Shown here: positions 12,195-23,679 of the stretch, one piece after another
Position numbering within the stretch: the stretch's first letter is position 1
Layout of the letters: each line of letters opens with the position of its first letter
Assembly: GCF_900497805.2 (NCBI RefSeq)
Contig: NW_020949602.1
Span: forward strand, 3,680,846 to 3,744,845
Reading direction: 5' to 3'
DNA: 64,000 nt
From: Vombatus ursinus
Taxonomy: Eukaryota > Chordata > Mammalia > Diprotodontia > Vombatidae
Translations under genes and position numbers: made by a program
The notes under the pieces: generated by a model
What the model was told of the DNA's origin: nothing
Database searches by the model: none
The model's input: the letters and a program-made list of their open reading frames with translations, nothing else

Positions 12195-12368
12195 TAGCAG
12201 TGGTGGTAGTAGTAGTAGGAGCAGCAATAATAGTAATAGTAGTAGGAAGAAGAAGGAGGAAAAAGAAGAAGAAGGAGGAGGAGGAGGAGAAGGAGAAGGA
12301 GAAGGAAGAAAAAGAGTAGGTAGATGAGGAGAAAGAAGAAGAAAAGGAAGAAGAAAAAGGAGAAAAAT
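12195..12368. repeat. (TAG)n/(GAA)n/(GGA)n trinucleotide tract
   Basis: Runs of GTAGTAGTA, AAGAAGAAG and GGAGGAGGA; it creates Lys/Glu- or Ser-rich frames that are not genes. Confidence 0.9.
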
Positions 12369-12379
12369 CACTGATATTT

Positions 12380-13050
12380 CTATAACACTTTAAAATTTGC
12401 AGAGTAAATACAGACATGTTCTTAGCCACATTGCTTGAGGTGAGTTTCACGGACAGTTCCCGAATCTCAGTCTCCTTTTGGCGAGAGAAGGATCTCAATG
12501 TACTTAGTGGTGCTTTCCTAGAATCTAGCTTTATAGAAGAGAAGGGAGATTTCTTGGGCAGCACCAGCCTCAGCAATTGTTTTGAAAATCACCTTAACTC
12601 TGGTCAGACTGCTGTTGTCAGAGATCTTACCTTTCAGAGAGAGCAGGGGTGTTCCTGAGCTATACTCTTGAAGAAAGTAGAGGATTGCCCATGTTGCCCT
12701 GAAGCTGAAGGAGCCATAAAGGCACTAAGACCATCACATGGGAGAGTGAGAGTGAGACCTTCCCTCCCCACTATCCCAGATCCCATCATTATATTGAGTT
12801 ACTCAGATATTGAAAGTTTGTTGGTTGATGGTTGCCTGTTCAGAAGATCCAAAGTGTGTTGTCTTTCCATAGTAAAGAATCCAAGCTACAGAGTAGAATT
12901 ATAAGTGTAGGAGGGCCTATGTAAGATGGGAGAAAGGGATTTCACTAGAATGTCAACATTCTGTTCTGAAGGCAAAATCAAATTTAGTTTCTTTTTTAGG
13001 GGAGCTTATGGACTCCTTTCTGTCAGCGCTTGAAATGAAACACTTTGTTT
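12380..13050. other. Non-repetitive sequence, nothing recognised
   Basis: No clear repeat or exon; two small plus-strand frames (12416-12658, 12668-12904) lack splice signals or recognisable similarity. Confidence 0.35.
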
Positions 13051-13065
13051 AAAATGTTATGAGTG

Positions 13066-13206
13066 GGGGTAGCTAGATGGCACAGTCGATAGATTTCAGC
13101 CTTGGAGTCAGGGGGACCTGAGTTCAAATCTGGCCTCAGACACTTGACACTTACTAGCTGTGTTACCCTGGGTAAGTCACTTAACCCTATTGCCTAGCCA
13201 AAAAGT
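13066..13206 (+). mobile_element. Marsupial SINE, short form
   Basis: Head 'ggtagctagatggcacagtcgatag', body 'gagttcaaatctggcctcagac' and 'cttaaccctattgcctagcc' ending in an A-rich tail. AATGTTATGAG before and AATATTATGGG after may be a decayed target duplication. Confidence 0.85.
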
Positions 13207-13249
13207 AGAAAAAAATATTATGGGTGCCTATACTTTTTACCTTCTGTTC

Positions 13250-13500
13250 TAAAGCCTATTCCAGCTCTGACATTCTCTCTTCTAAGTTCTGTTCCAGTTC
13301 TGGAATTCCCTTTTGTAAGGTACCTCTGAGCCATAACATTATTGGTTCTAACATATCCACTAACTCTAATATTCCCTGTTGTAAGGCCCCTCCCAGCTCT
13401 GACATTCTGTGTTCCAAGGTCCCTTCCAGCTCTGACATTCTCTTTTCTAAGGCCCCTCCTAGCTCTGACAAATTCTGTCCTAGGTCCCTTCCAAAACTTT
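13250..13500 (-). repeat. 33-bp minisatellite built from a SINE-head monomer (antisense)
   Basis: Seven to eight head-to-tail units reading 'ttccagctctgacattctg' on the plus strand with a period near 33 bp. All frames stay open because 33 is divisible by three, giving 11-residue periodic peptides on both strands. The monomer matches those at 24365-24690 and 50650-50890 in reverse. Confidence 0.75.
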
Positions 13501-13649
13501 ATACTATAAACTATGAAAAAAAGTCCTCCCTTCCTCCCCTCCCCTACACTCACACACAGCCATGATGGATGCCAGCTGCTTTCTTTTACTTCTAATCGTT
13601 TGGGCTCCATCTTTAGTGTTCTCTTTGAATTGAAAGGTTTTTTTTTAAT

Positions 13650-14065
13650 AAGCACTCAAAGCTCTGTCAGCTGATTTTAATGAAACTTGTTTGCTTCTTC
13701 ACTTTTTCTCTTGTCAGTCTGAGTAAAACAAAAAACATTTCCTGTCAAAACAACACAATTTTCTCTTAAGGAGAAAATGAAAGGAGAGACGCCTCCCAGA
13801 TTTATTTTGGCAGGAACCTAACACTCAAACAGGACACCTTTTAATTTGTCACTTCTTAAAGGTTTATTTGGGTTTGCAAAGTCGATCACCATGGCATGCA
13901 CGGGTTTGAGCTACAATTGAACCGGTTAGGTATTCAAGTGAACTTGGCTCCTGAAATTTTCCAAATGCTGTAATCAGCAAGGTCTAGTAAAAACCCTTAT
14001 GGGAAAACTTGCTCTGACATCTAAGTTAATTATACCAAATCAAATAGAGGGTTGGAGGGAGCCAT
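13650..14065. other. Unique AT-rich block, possible conserved non-coding element
   Basis: About 400 bp free of repeats, with several homeodomain-like TAAT/ATTA cores and balanced composition, between a minisatellite and SINE debris. No coding exon is visible. Confidence 0.3.
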
Positions 14066-14109
14066 AAAAAACAATCCTCTTGGCAAGACAAAGTTTATCC
14101 AACTCAAAT

Positions 14110-14425
14110 TTGGTCTAGTGGAAAAGGCACTGGGTATAAAGACAAAAGAACTGGATGTAAATGATGATCTTGGGTAAGTCACTTCCCCAGTTTGGGACTT
14201 AATTCTATCATCTATAAAGTTAGGTGGTTGGAGTAAAGAAAAGCTAGTGAACCCTCTGGTTTGACCAGTTTGTAATTCATGCTCCTAAATGAGCATCTAT
14301 CCTATTTTGAATGACCCCTGACCTGAATTGTTGGATTGGTTCTGTCATTGGTGAGCTACATGACCTTGGGTCAGTCACACTTTTTCATCAGTAAAATGAA
14401 TGGGTTAAGGTTAGATCATTCAGTT
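14110..14425 (+). mobile_element. Two MIR/CORE-SINE fragments
   Basis: Pieces at 14112-14240 ('cttgggtaagtcacttccccag') and 14330-14425 ('tgaccttgggtcagtcacac'). Confidence 0.55.
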
Positions 14426-14427
14426 AT

Positions 14428-14945
14428 ATAATTAATAAGCATTGACTAAGTGCCTAATATGTGTCGGGCACTCTGCTGAGCTCTGAGGTTATAAAAGACA
14501 ATCATGAAACAGTTTTTGCTTTCAACTTTTATTCTATAAGGAGAAACAATTGAATATATAGAAGTTTATTCCAAATACATACAGGGTCATTTCAGTGGGA
14601 TGGGGAAGCACTAGATTGGGTGAATAAAGGGAGGGGTCAGAAAAGACTGTGTCATTTGAGTCACGTTATGAAAGAAACCAGGGCTTATTGGAAACCATGG
14701 AAGGTCACGGAATATCATATGTAACAGGCAGGCAGCCAACTTGGCCAGACTACAGAGTGCATGAAGGGGAATGAATGTATAAAAAGCCTGGGAAGACTTA
14801 CTTACCCAGCTTACTTACCCTTACCTTCCCAGGTAGGTTAGAACCAGATTCTAGAGTCTTGATTATCCAACAGAGGAATCTGTCTTTGATCTTCAGACAA
14901 GAGGGAACTTGAGGTTCTTAAGTGGGGAAATGTAATGGTCAGACT
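14428..14945 (-). mobile_element. L2 LINE 3' region, antisense
   Basis: Reversed 3' end 'aataagcattgactaagtgcctaatatgtgtcgggcactctgctgagc', then 'acatacagggtcatttcag' and 'gaaagaaaccaggg'. Confidence 0.7.
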
Positions 14946-14999
14946 TACATTTCAGACATTTTAGACATATTTTGGCAGGCTTGTGGAGGATAGAACACA

Positions 15000-16260
15000 G
15001 AAGGGTAAGAGTTGAGGCAGAGACTTTAGGGTTCATGTAGAGGGCTTGACCTTGGTGAGGTGCGTTACCTGATCGAGCATCAGTGACTGGAGTGAAGGAG
15101 GAGAGAATGTGAAGAATGAGTGGAGGATGAGAATAGTGAGAACAATGTCAAAGGGACACAAGGAACAGAATAGGTGAGCAGTTTATGGTGAATAGCTTTG
15201 ATTTTCTCTGTAAAATATGACGTAGTGGGAGGGAGATTAAGGGGAAAAAAGTGTAGATTTTGAATAGTCTCTGAGAGAGTGGGATGGAGAATTAATAGGG
15301 AAGAATAAAAAAATGTCCTTTCAGTGAGGAACTAGTTGAGATCAGACAATTTAAGCTTATAGAGGACCCAGTATAGACTTGTGACTTCTTTCAACTCCAT
15401 TCAGCCTTACTTAAGTAAGAAGAGAGAAAGGTGGGGTTGGTAGGAATCCAGGCTTGGTGATTGGCAAGGTGTAAGAGGCCATAGGACAAAGGAACAAAGG
15501 AGAAGAGAAGAAACTGAAATGGTGAACCAGTCAACAGCTGGGTCAAGGCTGGGAAGGGAGGAAAGTGAAGTCAGAGCAGATAATCTGGCCTAAGAGAGTA
15601 GTAAGGGGTGGAAAGACTGGAGGTCATAGTGATAACAAAGGATAGGAAGAGCGAGACACAGGATGAGATGTTAAGAGGTTATGGTTGTGCACAGCAACAC
15701 TTGTGGGTGATGGCAAAACGAAAGGTATGACCATCTCTGGGTGTAGTCATGATAGAAGGATTGTGCAGGTCACAAGGATTAAGAAGACTGGGGAACTGGA
15801 AGGCCCGGGTGTTTAAGAGAATATAAATCTGTACTCTTGAAATCCTCTAAAATAAGAGTAGGAGCTGCAGAGGAACAGAAGACAGACAACGAGGTACTGG
15901 ACTTCCCAGAAAGGGAGAAGAATGATACGAAGACTGAAGAGAATTACCACTAGGACGTAAATTGTTTGATATGTGTGCCCAGTGTGAACCTCAAAGGAAC
16001 AGGAGGGGACTGGGAGTGGCATTGAGTAGAAAGGGCTATGCCAATCCCTACACCAAGAAGGTGTGTTAGAGGGCGTGGGAGAAGGTGCAACCAGGAAAGG
16101 ATGGCCAGGGATGACGTGTCCTTGGGAAAGCCAAGTCTGCGAATGCCAGAGGATGGAAAGAGTGCAAGGAGAAGGAAGGGGTCTAAGATACAGAGGATCT
16201 TGTCAATGAGTGAGTAGAAATTCCAAAGAGCAAAATGAAAGTGGTAAGCTGACCGAGATG
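15000..16260 (-). mobile_element. L2 LINE interior, antisense (decayed ORF region)
   Basis: Purine-rich sequence parallel to 39420-39910, sharing 'aaggtatgaccatctctgggtg' and 'gaactggaaggcccgggtgtttaag'-type blocks. Reverse-translated, the shared block resembles the LINE endonuclease THxDGHTFDLA region. Right boundary uncertain. Confidence 0.5.
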
Positions 16261-16264
16261 GAGT

Positions 16265-17045
16265 ATTGACTCTTTAATTGTAAACTGTGATGTTTGGGTG
16301 AGGAGATTCTCTACCCTTCCTTCATAAAGTGTTCCAAATTTTATCAACATTTAGCAATAAGTGGTCTTTTAAAGCTTTAAATCTATGACCCTGAAAACAT
16401 GTGTCTCTACAGCCACCAGTATGACTGGCTCTGGTTTGCTTCCTCTTACCTATCTGGTGGCAATCCAATAGGGCCTATTAGATTTGCAGTGGGGCTTCTT
16501 CATAGAAAAAAAGTGAGAGGAGGCATGAGCTAGTCTTAAATCCCATGTTCTTATTTTCACTTAGCTCTTGATCTAAGTGACTCCTCTCAGCATTTTCCAC
16601 AAAGAAGTGTCCTTAGAATAGGTCACATCAAGCGGACAGCCTTGGGATAAATGAACTTGTCTTTTATGTCTTATCTAAGGTTGATCTAGTCATTTACTAA
16701 GTGACTCATTGAGGAAACAGAAACTGGTTGGCTAGTGACAAAGTCATTCTCAATGTGGGAAACATATGCTGATTCTGACTCATACTTCATAGCCACATGG
16801 GGACTGAAGGACCTATCTCACCCTTGAACAGCTAACCCTGAGGCATTGCTCTAATGATGGGAAATTTCTAAATGCCCACTGAGTTCAATTGAATAATGGT
16901 TCAATCCCAATGATGCTTGCATATTTCCACCAGAAGATTGGCACTTAGTAGAAAGAACACGAATATGCTGGTAGGCTCCCAAGAGAATTTCTTCTCTGCT
17001 TCCTTCAATCTTCCTGAAGGGAAGCTATAGAATAGAAGTATTTTC
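16265..17045. other. Non-repetitive sequence beyond the candidate poly(A) site
   Basis: No recognisable repeat or exon. It borders the candidate 3' UTR and could be part of it if a farther poly(A) site is used. Confidence 0.3.
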
Positions 17046-17069
17046 AACCATGTTTTTTTTTCAAACATG

Positions 17070-17075
17070 TTTATT
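17070..17075 (-). terminator. AATAAA polyadenylation signal candidate (distal)
   Basis: TTTATT on the plus strand reads AATAAA on the minus strand, at the far end of the candidate 3' UTR. It is followed within 20 nt by an A-rich stretch. A second AATAAA lies at 17263-17268 and a proximal one at 19862-19867. Confidence 0.35.
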
Positions 17076-18224
17076 CGTAACAGTATTACATGATGTGTTA
17101 CAGAAATTAATGGAAAATCTCTAAAAACATTTGCTGTTCTGTTGAATGCATCATACATAAAGTTAAAAATAATGTGTCCGTATATGTTAACAAACTGTCA
17201 GCTGAGGTAAAGTCGAAGTAGATCTAGAAATGTACGGCAACAGTCCTTTTATCTTTCTCCTCTTTATTAAAAAAATATGTGTCAGAATGCAGAAATGGAA
17301 TTGAACAAAACCCACAGAGTAAACATCATTGTTGTCATTATCATCATTATTATTATTTCTGAAAAAAAGGTGCCCAGTACATTAGATGATGGCATTTCGT
17401 TAGACACTGGGATGACTGTGGTCTATTGAAATTGTCTTGTTACATGTAGAGATTGAAGAGCTACGGGGAATGATAACAAGATGGAGATTGAGTTTCCCTG
17501 GTTTTAAAATTTAAAGTGACAAATTTAGTGCCAGTGAAGGATGAGGAATTAACAGTTATACAAGTGGTGTATGAAACTGGTCCAGTGCAGGCTCCCTGTG
17601 AACTTCTGGGTTTCAGCCTCTTTGCTACAGAATAAAGGATGGTTGGTATTCCATTGAAAGGACTTGGTAGTTCTAGCTTCCCTGACTACCACTTGGCAAA
17701 AGAACATTGCCAATGATGAGATGGGCAATAATCTTAAATGCCAACTTTCTATCCCTTAACTTGTTCCATGGATTTCTTTATGTTCCAAGGAGTGGGCATT
17801 CCTAATGGAGTCCTGTAAGTGGCAAAAAATCCACGGGGCTGTTGGATTCTGCTCTAAAAATATTTCCCAACAGCATAAGTGGAACAGTTAATTTGACTAT
17901 TTCAAAATCAAGCAAGGTTGGAAGCAGTTTGTGATTGAGAGATAAAAATTAGAAGACAGCCACATTGAGGCAGAAGATAGCACCACTTGTTGGAGCAGAA
18001 ATCATAAAACAACACACAGTTCTCTAAGACTTGCTTAATGGGAATGGTCACCCTTTCTGACTCACCCTAAAACACAACCCGACTTATGTGAATGCAGTTG
18101 CTGTATTCCCTTCTTCCCACTATTTTTGTTGTAACTGTTGATTGAAGAAGGTGGTTTCTTCATAAAATTCATGTTCATTCTTATGAAAAGGATAATATTC
18201 ATAGGTGGCAATTTACAGATGAAA

Positions 18225-18500
18225 GGCAGGGAGATCAGAAGAGCAAGAGGAGAGGGACAAAAAAGATAATAGGACAGAATGGGAAATGAAGGGAAAGAAG
18301 AGAGAATGGAAAGGAAGGGAAAGAGGAGTAAGGGAAAAGCAGAGAAGAGAAAGAGAAAGATGACTAGAGGGAAAGAGAAGTGACGGAAAAAGAGGAGGGA
18401 AAAGAACACGGAGTTGATGAGAAGGAAGAGGAGAGAAAACAGAGAGGGGGAAAAAGACGATGAGAAGTAAAAGGGAAGATGAGAGAAAAGAAGGAAAGGG
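18225..18500. repeat. Purine-rich (GGAAA)n tract
   Basis: Degenerate AAGGGAAAGAG sequence inside the candidate 3' UTR; pyrimidine-rich on the transcript strand. Confidence 0.7.
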
Positions 18501-19023
18501 CGAGTGGTAGACGGTCTCCTCATCTCTCTGTATCTTGGGCACTTTCCCTTCTAGAAACCAGTCTCATAGATTTTACCGTGATCGTGTTCTCAAGACACCT
18601 AACCAGACAGCAGATTCCAGCAGCCAGGTATTGCAACATTTGGCCCCAAACAGTTTCAACCATCCCAATCTATCACTCTGTTCTTTGTTGGTGGAAACCA
18701 AGCTTTCTTCTAAGCCATTTCAGAGCACACCAACATGACAGCATAAATGGTGGCTGCATCCTGGCCCACTGAAATCCATGACAGTGATGCACCTTCACCT
18801 GTTCAAATTCTGAAATTATGATAACAACCCTAGACACAGATGAACCATGATCCCTTTACAGTTTTCTTCTTATTGTTAAACTGCGAATCCAACTCGCGGT
18901 AACTGCATAGGAACATTAGGAAAACATGTTTGACCTGTATAAGAATTCTCTGGAGGGCAAAAATATAGAGCTTCTGTATGAAAAGCATGTGCTAAACAGA
19001 GTAAGGAACCAAAAACTGCACTT

Positions 19024-19038
19024 CCCCCCCCCCCCCCC
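19024..19038. repeat. Poly(C) run, 15 bases
   Basis: Fifteen consecutive C (G on the minus strand). Confidence 0.95.
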
Positions 19039-19194
19039 AATTAATGTAAAAAAAAGGAAGCTAAAACTCTCTGTGTCATGTACAAACAGTCCCGCAGTTT
19101 CCATAGGGGAGGAGTCAAGAATCAAAAAGACAGGCTCCAAAGGGTCATGTACACTCTATATGCACATGCTGTCTAGATGCATATATGTATGTAT

Positions 19195-19218
19195 AGATAT
19201 ATATATATATATATATAT
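19195..19218. repeat. (TA)n microsatellite
   Basis: Short, nearly pure TA dinucleotide run. Confidence 0.9.
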
Positions 19219-20744
19219 TCTTTTCTTTACATGAAGTTTGGGTAATTTTGTGGAAAAAGTGAGATCATTACCTGATGTGATCCCTCCCAGTTTTCACTAG
19301 TTGCTGATTGGCTAGTTACTACCGCCAGACACACCTGAGCTCTAGCCCCTTATCACATCAGCATAAGCTTGTGGAAACCATACAGCATGTAAGAACCGTC
19401 CTTCCAGCTTGTTACACCTCCAGAGCCACCTGTTCCTCTCTCTACAGTGTAATGGCATTATTTAAAAGAATTATCAGTAAGATTGATATTTACAAAAAAA
19501 ATTATCAACATTGGACCTCCTTAAAGCCATTTCCCTTACCAAATTGCAAGAGTTTTATGGTAAGATTTTTTTTTCCTTTTTCAAGATATAAAATAAAAAA
19601 AGAGATCCCATTTGAGTTTTCTGATGTACAAAAAAGAGATAGGGATGAACCACTTGCATCAGAGGTTCAGTTTGTTACCCCACTGTTCAAGCCACCGTTG
19701 TCCTATTTGGAAAGTCAGTTTCATCCGAATCTGCAAACTAAAATTGGACCAGAATTATTTGGCAAATAATATTCTTTAAAAAAAAAGTGACACACAGAGA
19801 AGAGAACACTTGTCTGCATAGCATCACAGCAGCAAGAGATTGGAGAAATAAAAAATATTCCTTTATTGTACTTAGCATTTGGAGTTTTCTAGGAAATAAT
19901 GAGTTTTTTCCTCCTTCTCATCCAAGAGAGATGATGCATTTTCTTCCCATAGTGAGAATGTTCAATCTGAAAGCAGCATTTCTCCATCCTGAAGCACGAG
20001 AGCAAAGAGGTCCTTTTGGCAACCATTTTTTAAAAAAAATCATCACAAATAATCAGTTGTGTGATTTAATTCTGTGATTTCAAGTTAAGGTTCATTTCAC
20101 ATGAGGCAATTTCCAACTAGATTTCATCACTTATTGGGAGGGGGAAGTTACCAGGAAGTACAAAAAATGGTATACCCATTATCTCTAAGTATGCTAGGGG
20201 GAAGAGGAACCCCCAGATCAAAGCCACAAGGCAGGACCAGTTTTCTGTAGTGATGAGAAACAATCATCATTGATTTAAAAATGCAGACTTGGGCCCAAGA
20301 ACCTGATGGACAATGATCTTGTGAGCACACCAGACCCTCTGACTTTGCTTAAAACAAATAAGTGGCCATTACAAGTTAACTTTTCACTGTCGGTGACTCC
20401 ATATGCAATGGTCGAGGTTGAGGGAAACAAAAAGATTTCCCATCGTGGGCAATTCAGAACTCTTGTCAAGAGAGCTCAAGGTTTTTGTAGGGTAAGTAAT
20501 TGTCGGACGGTTCCAGGGATGATGATGATGGGGGTTCCTTTTTTTTTTTCCTTTTTGTGCTGCCATAGATATTAGCCGCTGGTTGCCCAAGTGGTCAGGT
20601 CCATCTGTAGAATTAGTTCAGCAGGCAACCATCAATTCCATTGTCAGATGGGGTCATGTCAAAGAAATCAGGAGAGCCCAAGGCCTGTTGAGATGTAGGT
20701 TTCCATTTCAGTCTTGAAGCGCCCACCCCAAACCCACAATGATT

Positions 20745-20789
20745 CTATTTCTTAGGTTTGTTGATCTGCGCGTAGAGGGATTCATACTC
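20745..20789 (-). CDS. Candidate distal terminal exon: 14-codon ORF EYESLYAQINKPKK
   Basis: On the minus strand a branch-point-like TGCTCAT and a strong acceptor (GTTCTTCTGTCCACAG) precede GAG TAT GAA TCC, which stays open for 14 codons to a TAG. The peptide EYESLYAQINKPKK has two tyrosine motifs, YESL and YAQI, and a basic end. It starts in phase 0, and DAB1 exon 13 ends in phase 0, so skipping exon 14 would replace the C terminus in frame. Alternatively the exon is non-coding 3' UTR joined after the normal stop, or the last exon of a different minus-strand gene whose other exons I did not recognise. I cannot name another gene from the peptide. The large span with no visible SINE or LINE that follows supports a real exon. 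Confidence 0.5.
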   Translation of the reverse strand, partial: EYESLYAQINKPKK

Positions 20790-20884
20790 CTGTGGACAGA
20801 AGAACACAAATGAGCATGGTCCTCCTAGACAGGAACTGTGGAATATGGACTTGGATATACTTTGGAGAATATTATCAAATGAAG

Positions 20885-21205
20885 TTCATTCATTTAGGCT
20901 TCCAGCAAACGTTTACAATGTGTTGGACGTTGAGGGTGATAAATAAATTCAGGTAAGATATTGTCCTTGTTTTGACAAAGCTTACAATCTAGTGGGCATG
21001 TGTGACATAAACATACATAGCATCATTGATTTAGAACTGGAGGGGAATTTAGAGGCCACAGATCCCAGCCCTCTCATCTTACAGATGAGGAAACTGAGGA
21101 ACAGAGTGTTTGAATAATCTGCCCAGGGTCACACAGCTAGTAAGTGACTGAGGCATGATTTTTAACTCAGAACTCTTTGATTCCAAGCCTAGCACTCTTT
21201 CCACT
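20885..21205 (-). mobile_element. L2 3' end, then headed MIR-like SINE, both antisense
   Basis: Reversed L2 'ccagcaaacgtttacaatgtgttgg' (20885-21010), then 'tagaactggaggggaatttagagg...acagatgaggaaactgagg...gtcacacagctagtaagtg' (21018-21205). Confidence 0.65.
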
Positions 21206-21559
21206 ATATCTTACAGATAACTATAATGTAAAATATTACCTAAACATATTAGAGATGAATTCATAGAACCTTGGGAAGACTTGTCTGAAAATGCAGAGCA
21301 AAAATTTAGAAGCAGGAAAATAACATCAAAAGATTTCAGAAATCTTACATACACAATGACCAACTGTGACCTTAGGGGACTGGTGGAAAGCACGCCTCCT
21401 GCTTATTGGCAGAGGGGATGGACAAGAGATGCACATACTTTCATATGTGGCCACTAGATTGATTTCTTCTTTTTAAGTACACTTATTTGTTCCAAGCAGG
21501 GTCCTGTGGGTGAAGCGGAGGTTGTCATTGGGGACAGACAGTGGTACTTTTGAAAAAGA

Positions 21560-21640
21560 AAGTAACATCAATAAAAAATAAAATAAAAAAAAAATCAATA
21601 AAAAAAATAAATAATCAATAAAAAAAATAAAGGGAAAATG
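21560..21640. repeat. (AATAAA)n A-rich repeat
   Basis: Degenerate AATAAAAAAT repeat, likely an old poly(A) tail. Confidence 0.8.
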
Positions 21641-21689
21641 TATGAAATGATGAAAATAAATGAAATAAAGAGTTACAAAATGACATGTT

Positions 21690-22065
21690 ATATAAAGTCT
21701 AGGGTAACTGGTCATTGCTGTTTGGAGAGAATTCCTAGAAGAAGTGGTACTTGAAGTGAATCTTAAAGGATTCATTGGGAATTTCAACAAAAAGGGGAGG
21801 AGTGATATTCTAGTGACACTGTGAGCAAAGGTATAGAGGTGGGACCATTCTGATTGAAGCACAAGGGGGGAAATGAGATAAGGATGGAAAAGGAGGATAG
21901 CATCAGATTGCAGAAGGTTTTGAATGGTAGGGCATAGAGTTTTAATTTTATTCTGAAGCCAAAGTTTGTAGAAGAGGACTGTAGCTTTCAAGGGTTGCTT
22001 ATGGACTGACTTCAGATGGGCTCCATGTGTATTTCCTATCACTCCATTCCTTCCTCTACACATCG
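21690..22065 (-). mobile_element. L2 LINE fragment, antisense
   Basis: Contains 'tgaatcttaaaggattcattggg' and 'ttctgattgaagcacaagg', the reversed L2 interior. The 196-codon frame on the minus strand lies in it and is not a gene. Confidence 0.5.
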
Positions 22066-22194
22066 ATGCATTTCAAAATATGGTCACTTGAAATGGTACA
22101 AACTCTATTTCAAAGAATATCTAAGTTCTGATGAGGCATGAATAATTGGACATCTGTATAAAGAGATACTCACAAAATATCTTCTGATTTTTGC

Positions 22195-22425
22195 TTTAAT
22201 ATGGTCCATTTTAAGGGTGTAGTGTTAAGAACAGTGGGCCTTGGTTTCAGAGTTCCCACCTCTTACATTAACTAAGTCATGTAACCTTGAGCAATTCAAC
22301 AAACATCTATTAGACTACTGGGTGCATGGTGCTGCAGATACCAAGACAAACACAAATAATCCCTGACCTCAAGAAGATTATGTTCTGCAGGAGGCATACA
22401 ACATGTGTGCATGTTAGCAAATACA
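22195..22425. mobile_element. MIR fragment (+), then L2 3' end (-)
   Basis: 'gtcatgtaaccttgagcaattc', then 'caacaaacatctattagactactgg...ctgacctcaagaagattatgttctg'. Confidence 0.6.
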
Positions 22426-22754
22426 CAATATTTCAAGTACTTAAAGTAATTTTTCTATTCTTCTTTTAGAATCTTATTTTTATAGATACTTTTAATCTTT
22501 AACAACACATTAATTCCTGCATAGATCTCTCTCTTCAAACTGAGTGAGCCTTTACTTGTCATAAAAAAATTGAAAAAAGGAATAAAAGGCAGTCCAGCAA
22601 AACCACCAAACACATCAATCAAATCTGAAATCGTACGCAATGTTACCTATACTCCCAGAGCTTCTCCCATGAGAGTTAAGAGTGTTTTAACTCTTCTCTG
22701 AGGCCTAAATCTGATCATGATAATTACATACCAATTAGTTTTCAAAGTAATTTT

Positions 22755-22945
22755 GAGAGGGAGATAGAACTGAGCATGTAGTCAGAAAGACTTGAGTTAA
22801 ATTCCTGCCTCAGATACTTACTAGTTGTACGACTTTCAGTAAGTCACTTTACCTTTCTGCGCCTCAGTTTCAGTTTGTAACATGAGAGTATTGGACTCAA
22901 TGAACTCTAAGTTCCCTTCCAACTCTCAATCTATGATGCTATGAA
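22755..22945 (+). mobile_element. CORE-SINE
   Basis: 'gacttgagttaaattcctgcctcagatacttactag', then 'gcgcctcagtttcagtttgtaac' and the tail 'cccttccaactctcaatctatgatgc'. Confidence 0.75.
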
Positions 22946-23004
22946 ATGGGCATATATTACTCTCCTTCTCTGGTCTGAACTATCATTTTCCCTCTTTAAA
23001 TGAA

Positions 23005-23200
23005 ATTTCTCTTTCTCTCTCTCCCTCTCTCTCTTTCTCCATCTTCTCTCTCATCTCTTTCTCCATTTTCTCTTTCATCTCTTTCTCCATCTTTTTTCTC
23101 ATCTCCCTCATCACTCTCTCTCATCTCATTCTTCTCTCTCTTTCTCCTCTCCTTTCCTCTTTTCCTGTTTCTGTGTGTGTGTCTCTCTCTCTCATATGGA
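23005..23200. repeat. (TC)n/CT-rich tract
   Basis: TCTCTTTCTCC repeats; gives a Ser/Leu-rich frame that is not a gene. Confidence 0.9.
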
Positions 23201-23209
23201 AGAGGGGTA

Positions 23210-23675
23210 TATTAAATGCTAAATGTGACTGTTTGGAAGAAATATTGTATTTTGCCGGGAAGGATGTTAACATCAACGTTTCTGGGCTATCGTTGAAGAG
23301 TGGCACTCCGATCCCTCCCTATTCCAGCTCTCTCCATTCCACCTTCATCCCAGACACCCTAAGAAGTCAGCGTGACTTGATCTCCCCCGACAATTTACTA
23401 TATTCTAATTCTGGAAGCTAATTAATCCGACAGAGAGGGACACCTAAAAACAGAAGTAGGCAGCAAGTTCAGCCAGGCTCATTACTGGCAGCCAACATTA
23501 ACTTTCCAAAGCAGTGATAAATATTCACAGATCCTGAGAGAGCCTGAATTTAGATTTGAGCAGCCTTCACAACAAGGCAATAGTTAGTGCTCAGTTATCC
23601 CTATCAATGATGCGGAACACACCAAACACCTGATGATTCCCAGATCAGATGAGTGTTGTAATGTCCTCATGGGAA
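23210..23675. other. Non-repetitive sequence, nothing recognised
   Basis: No clear repeat or exon on either strand. Confidence 0.35.
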
Positions 23676-23679
23676 GGGA

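Larger units (their letters stand above)
17050..20744 (-). other. Candidate long 3' UTR after the distal exon
   Basis: About 3.7 kb with no SINE or LINE that I can recognise, in a window where such repeats otherwise occur every few hundred bases. It follows the candidate terminal exon on the minus strand and ends near AATAAA signals at 17263-17268 and 17070-17075, with another at 19862-19867. Inside are a 15-C run (19024-19038), a TA repeat (19195-19218) and a purine-rich stretch (18230-18500). Several short ORFs on both strands look random. The exclusion of repeats is what long brain-gene 3' UTRs show, but transcription is inference. Confidence 0.45.

Noticed and set aside
13218-13655. 145-codon minus-strand frame with 11-residue periodicity, looking like a coiled-coil protein
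   Set aside because: Periodicity follows a 33-bp minisatellite and both strands are open; no splice or start context.
19308-19769. 153-codon plus-strand open frame
   Set aside because: No recognisable domain, no splice or promoter context, low-complexity Phe/Lys runs. It lies antisense inside the candidate 3' UTR and looks like chance in an AT-rich stretch.
21473-22063. 196-codon minus-strand frame
   Set aside because: Most of it overlaps a worn antisense L2 and an A-rich repeat; no similarity to a known protein.
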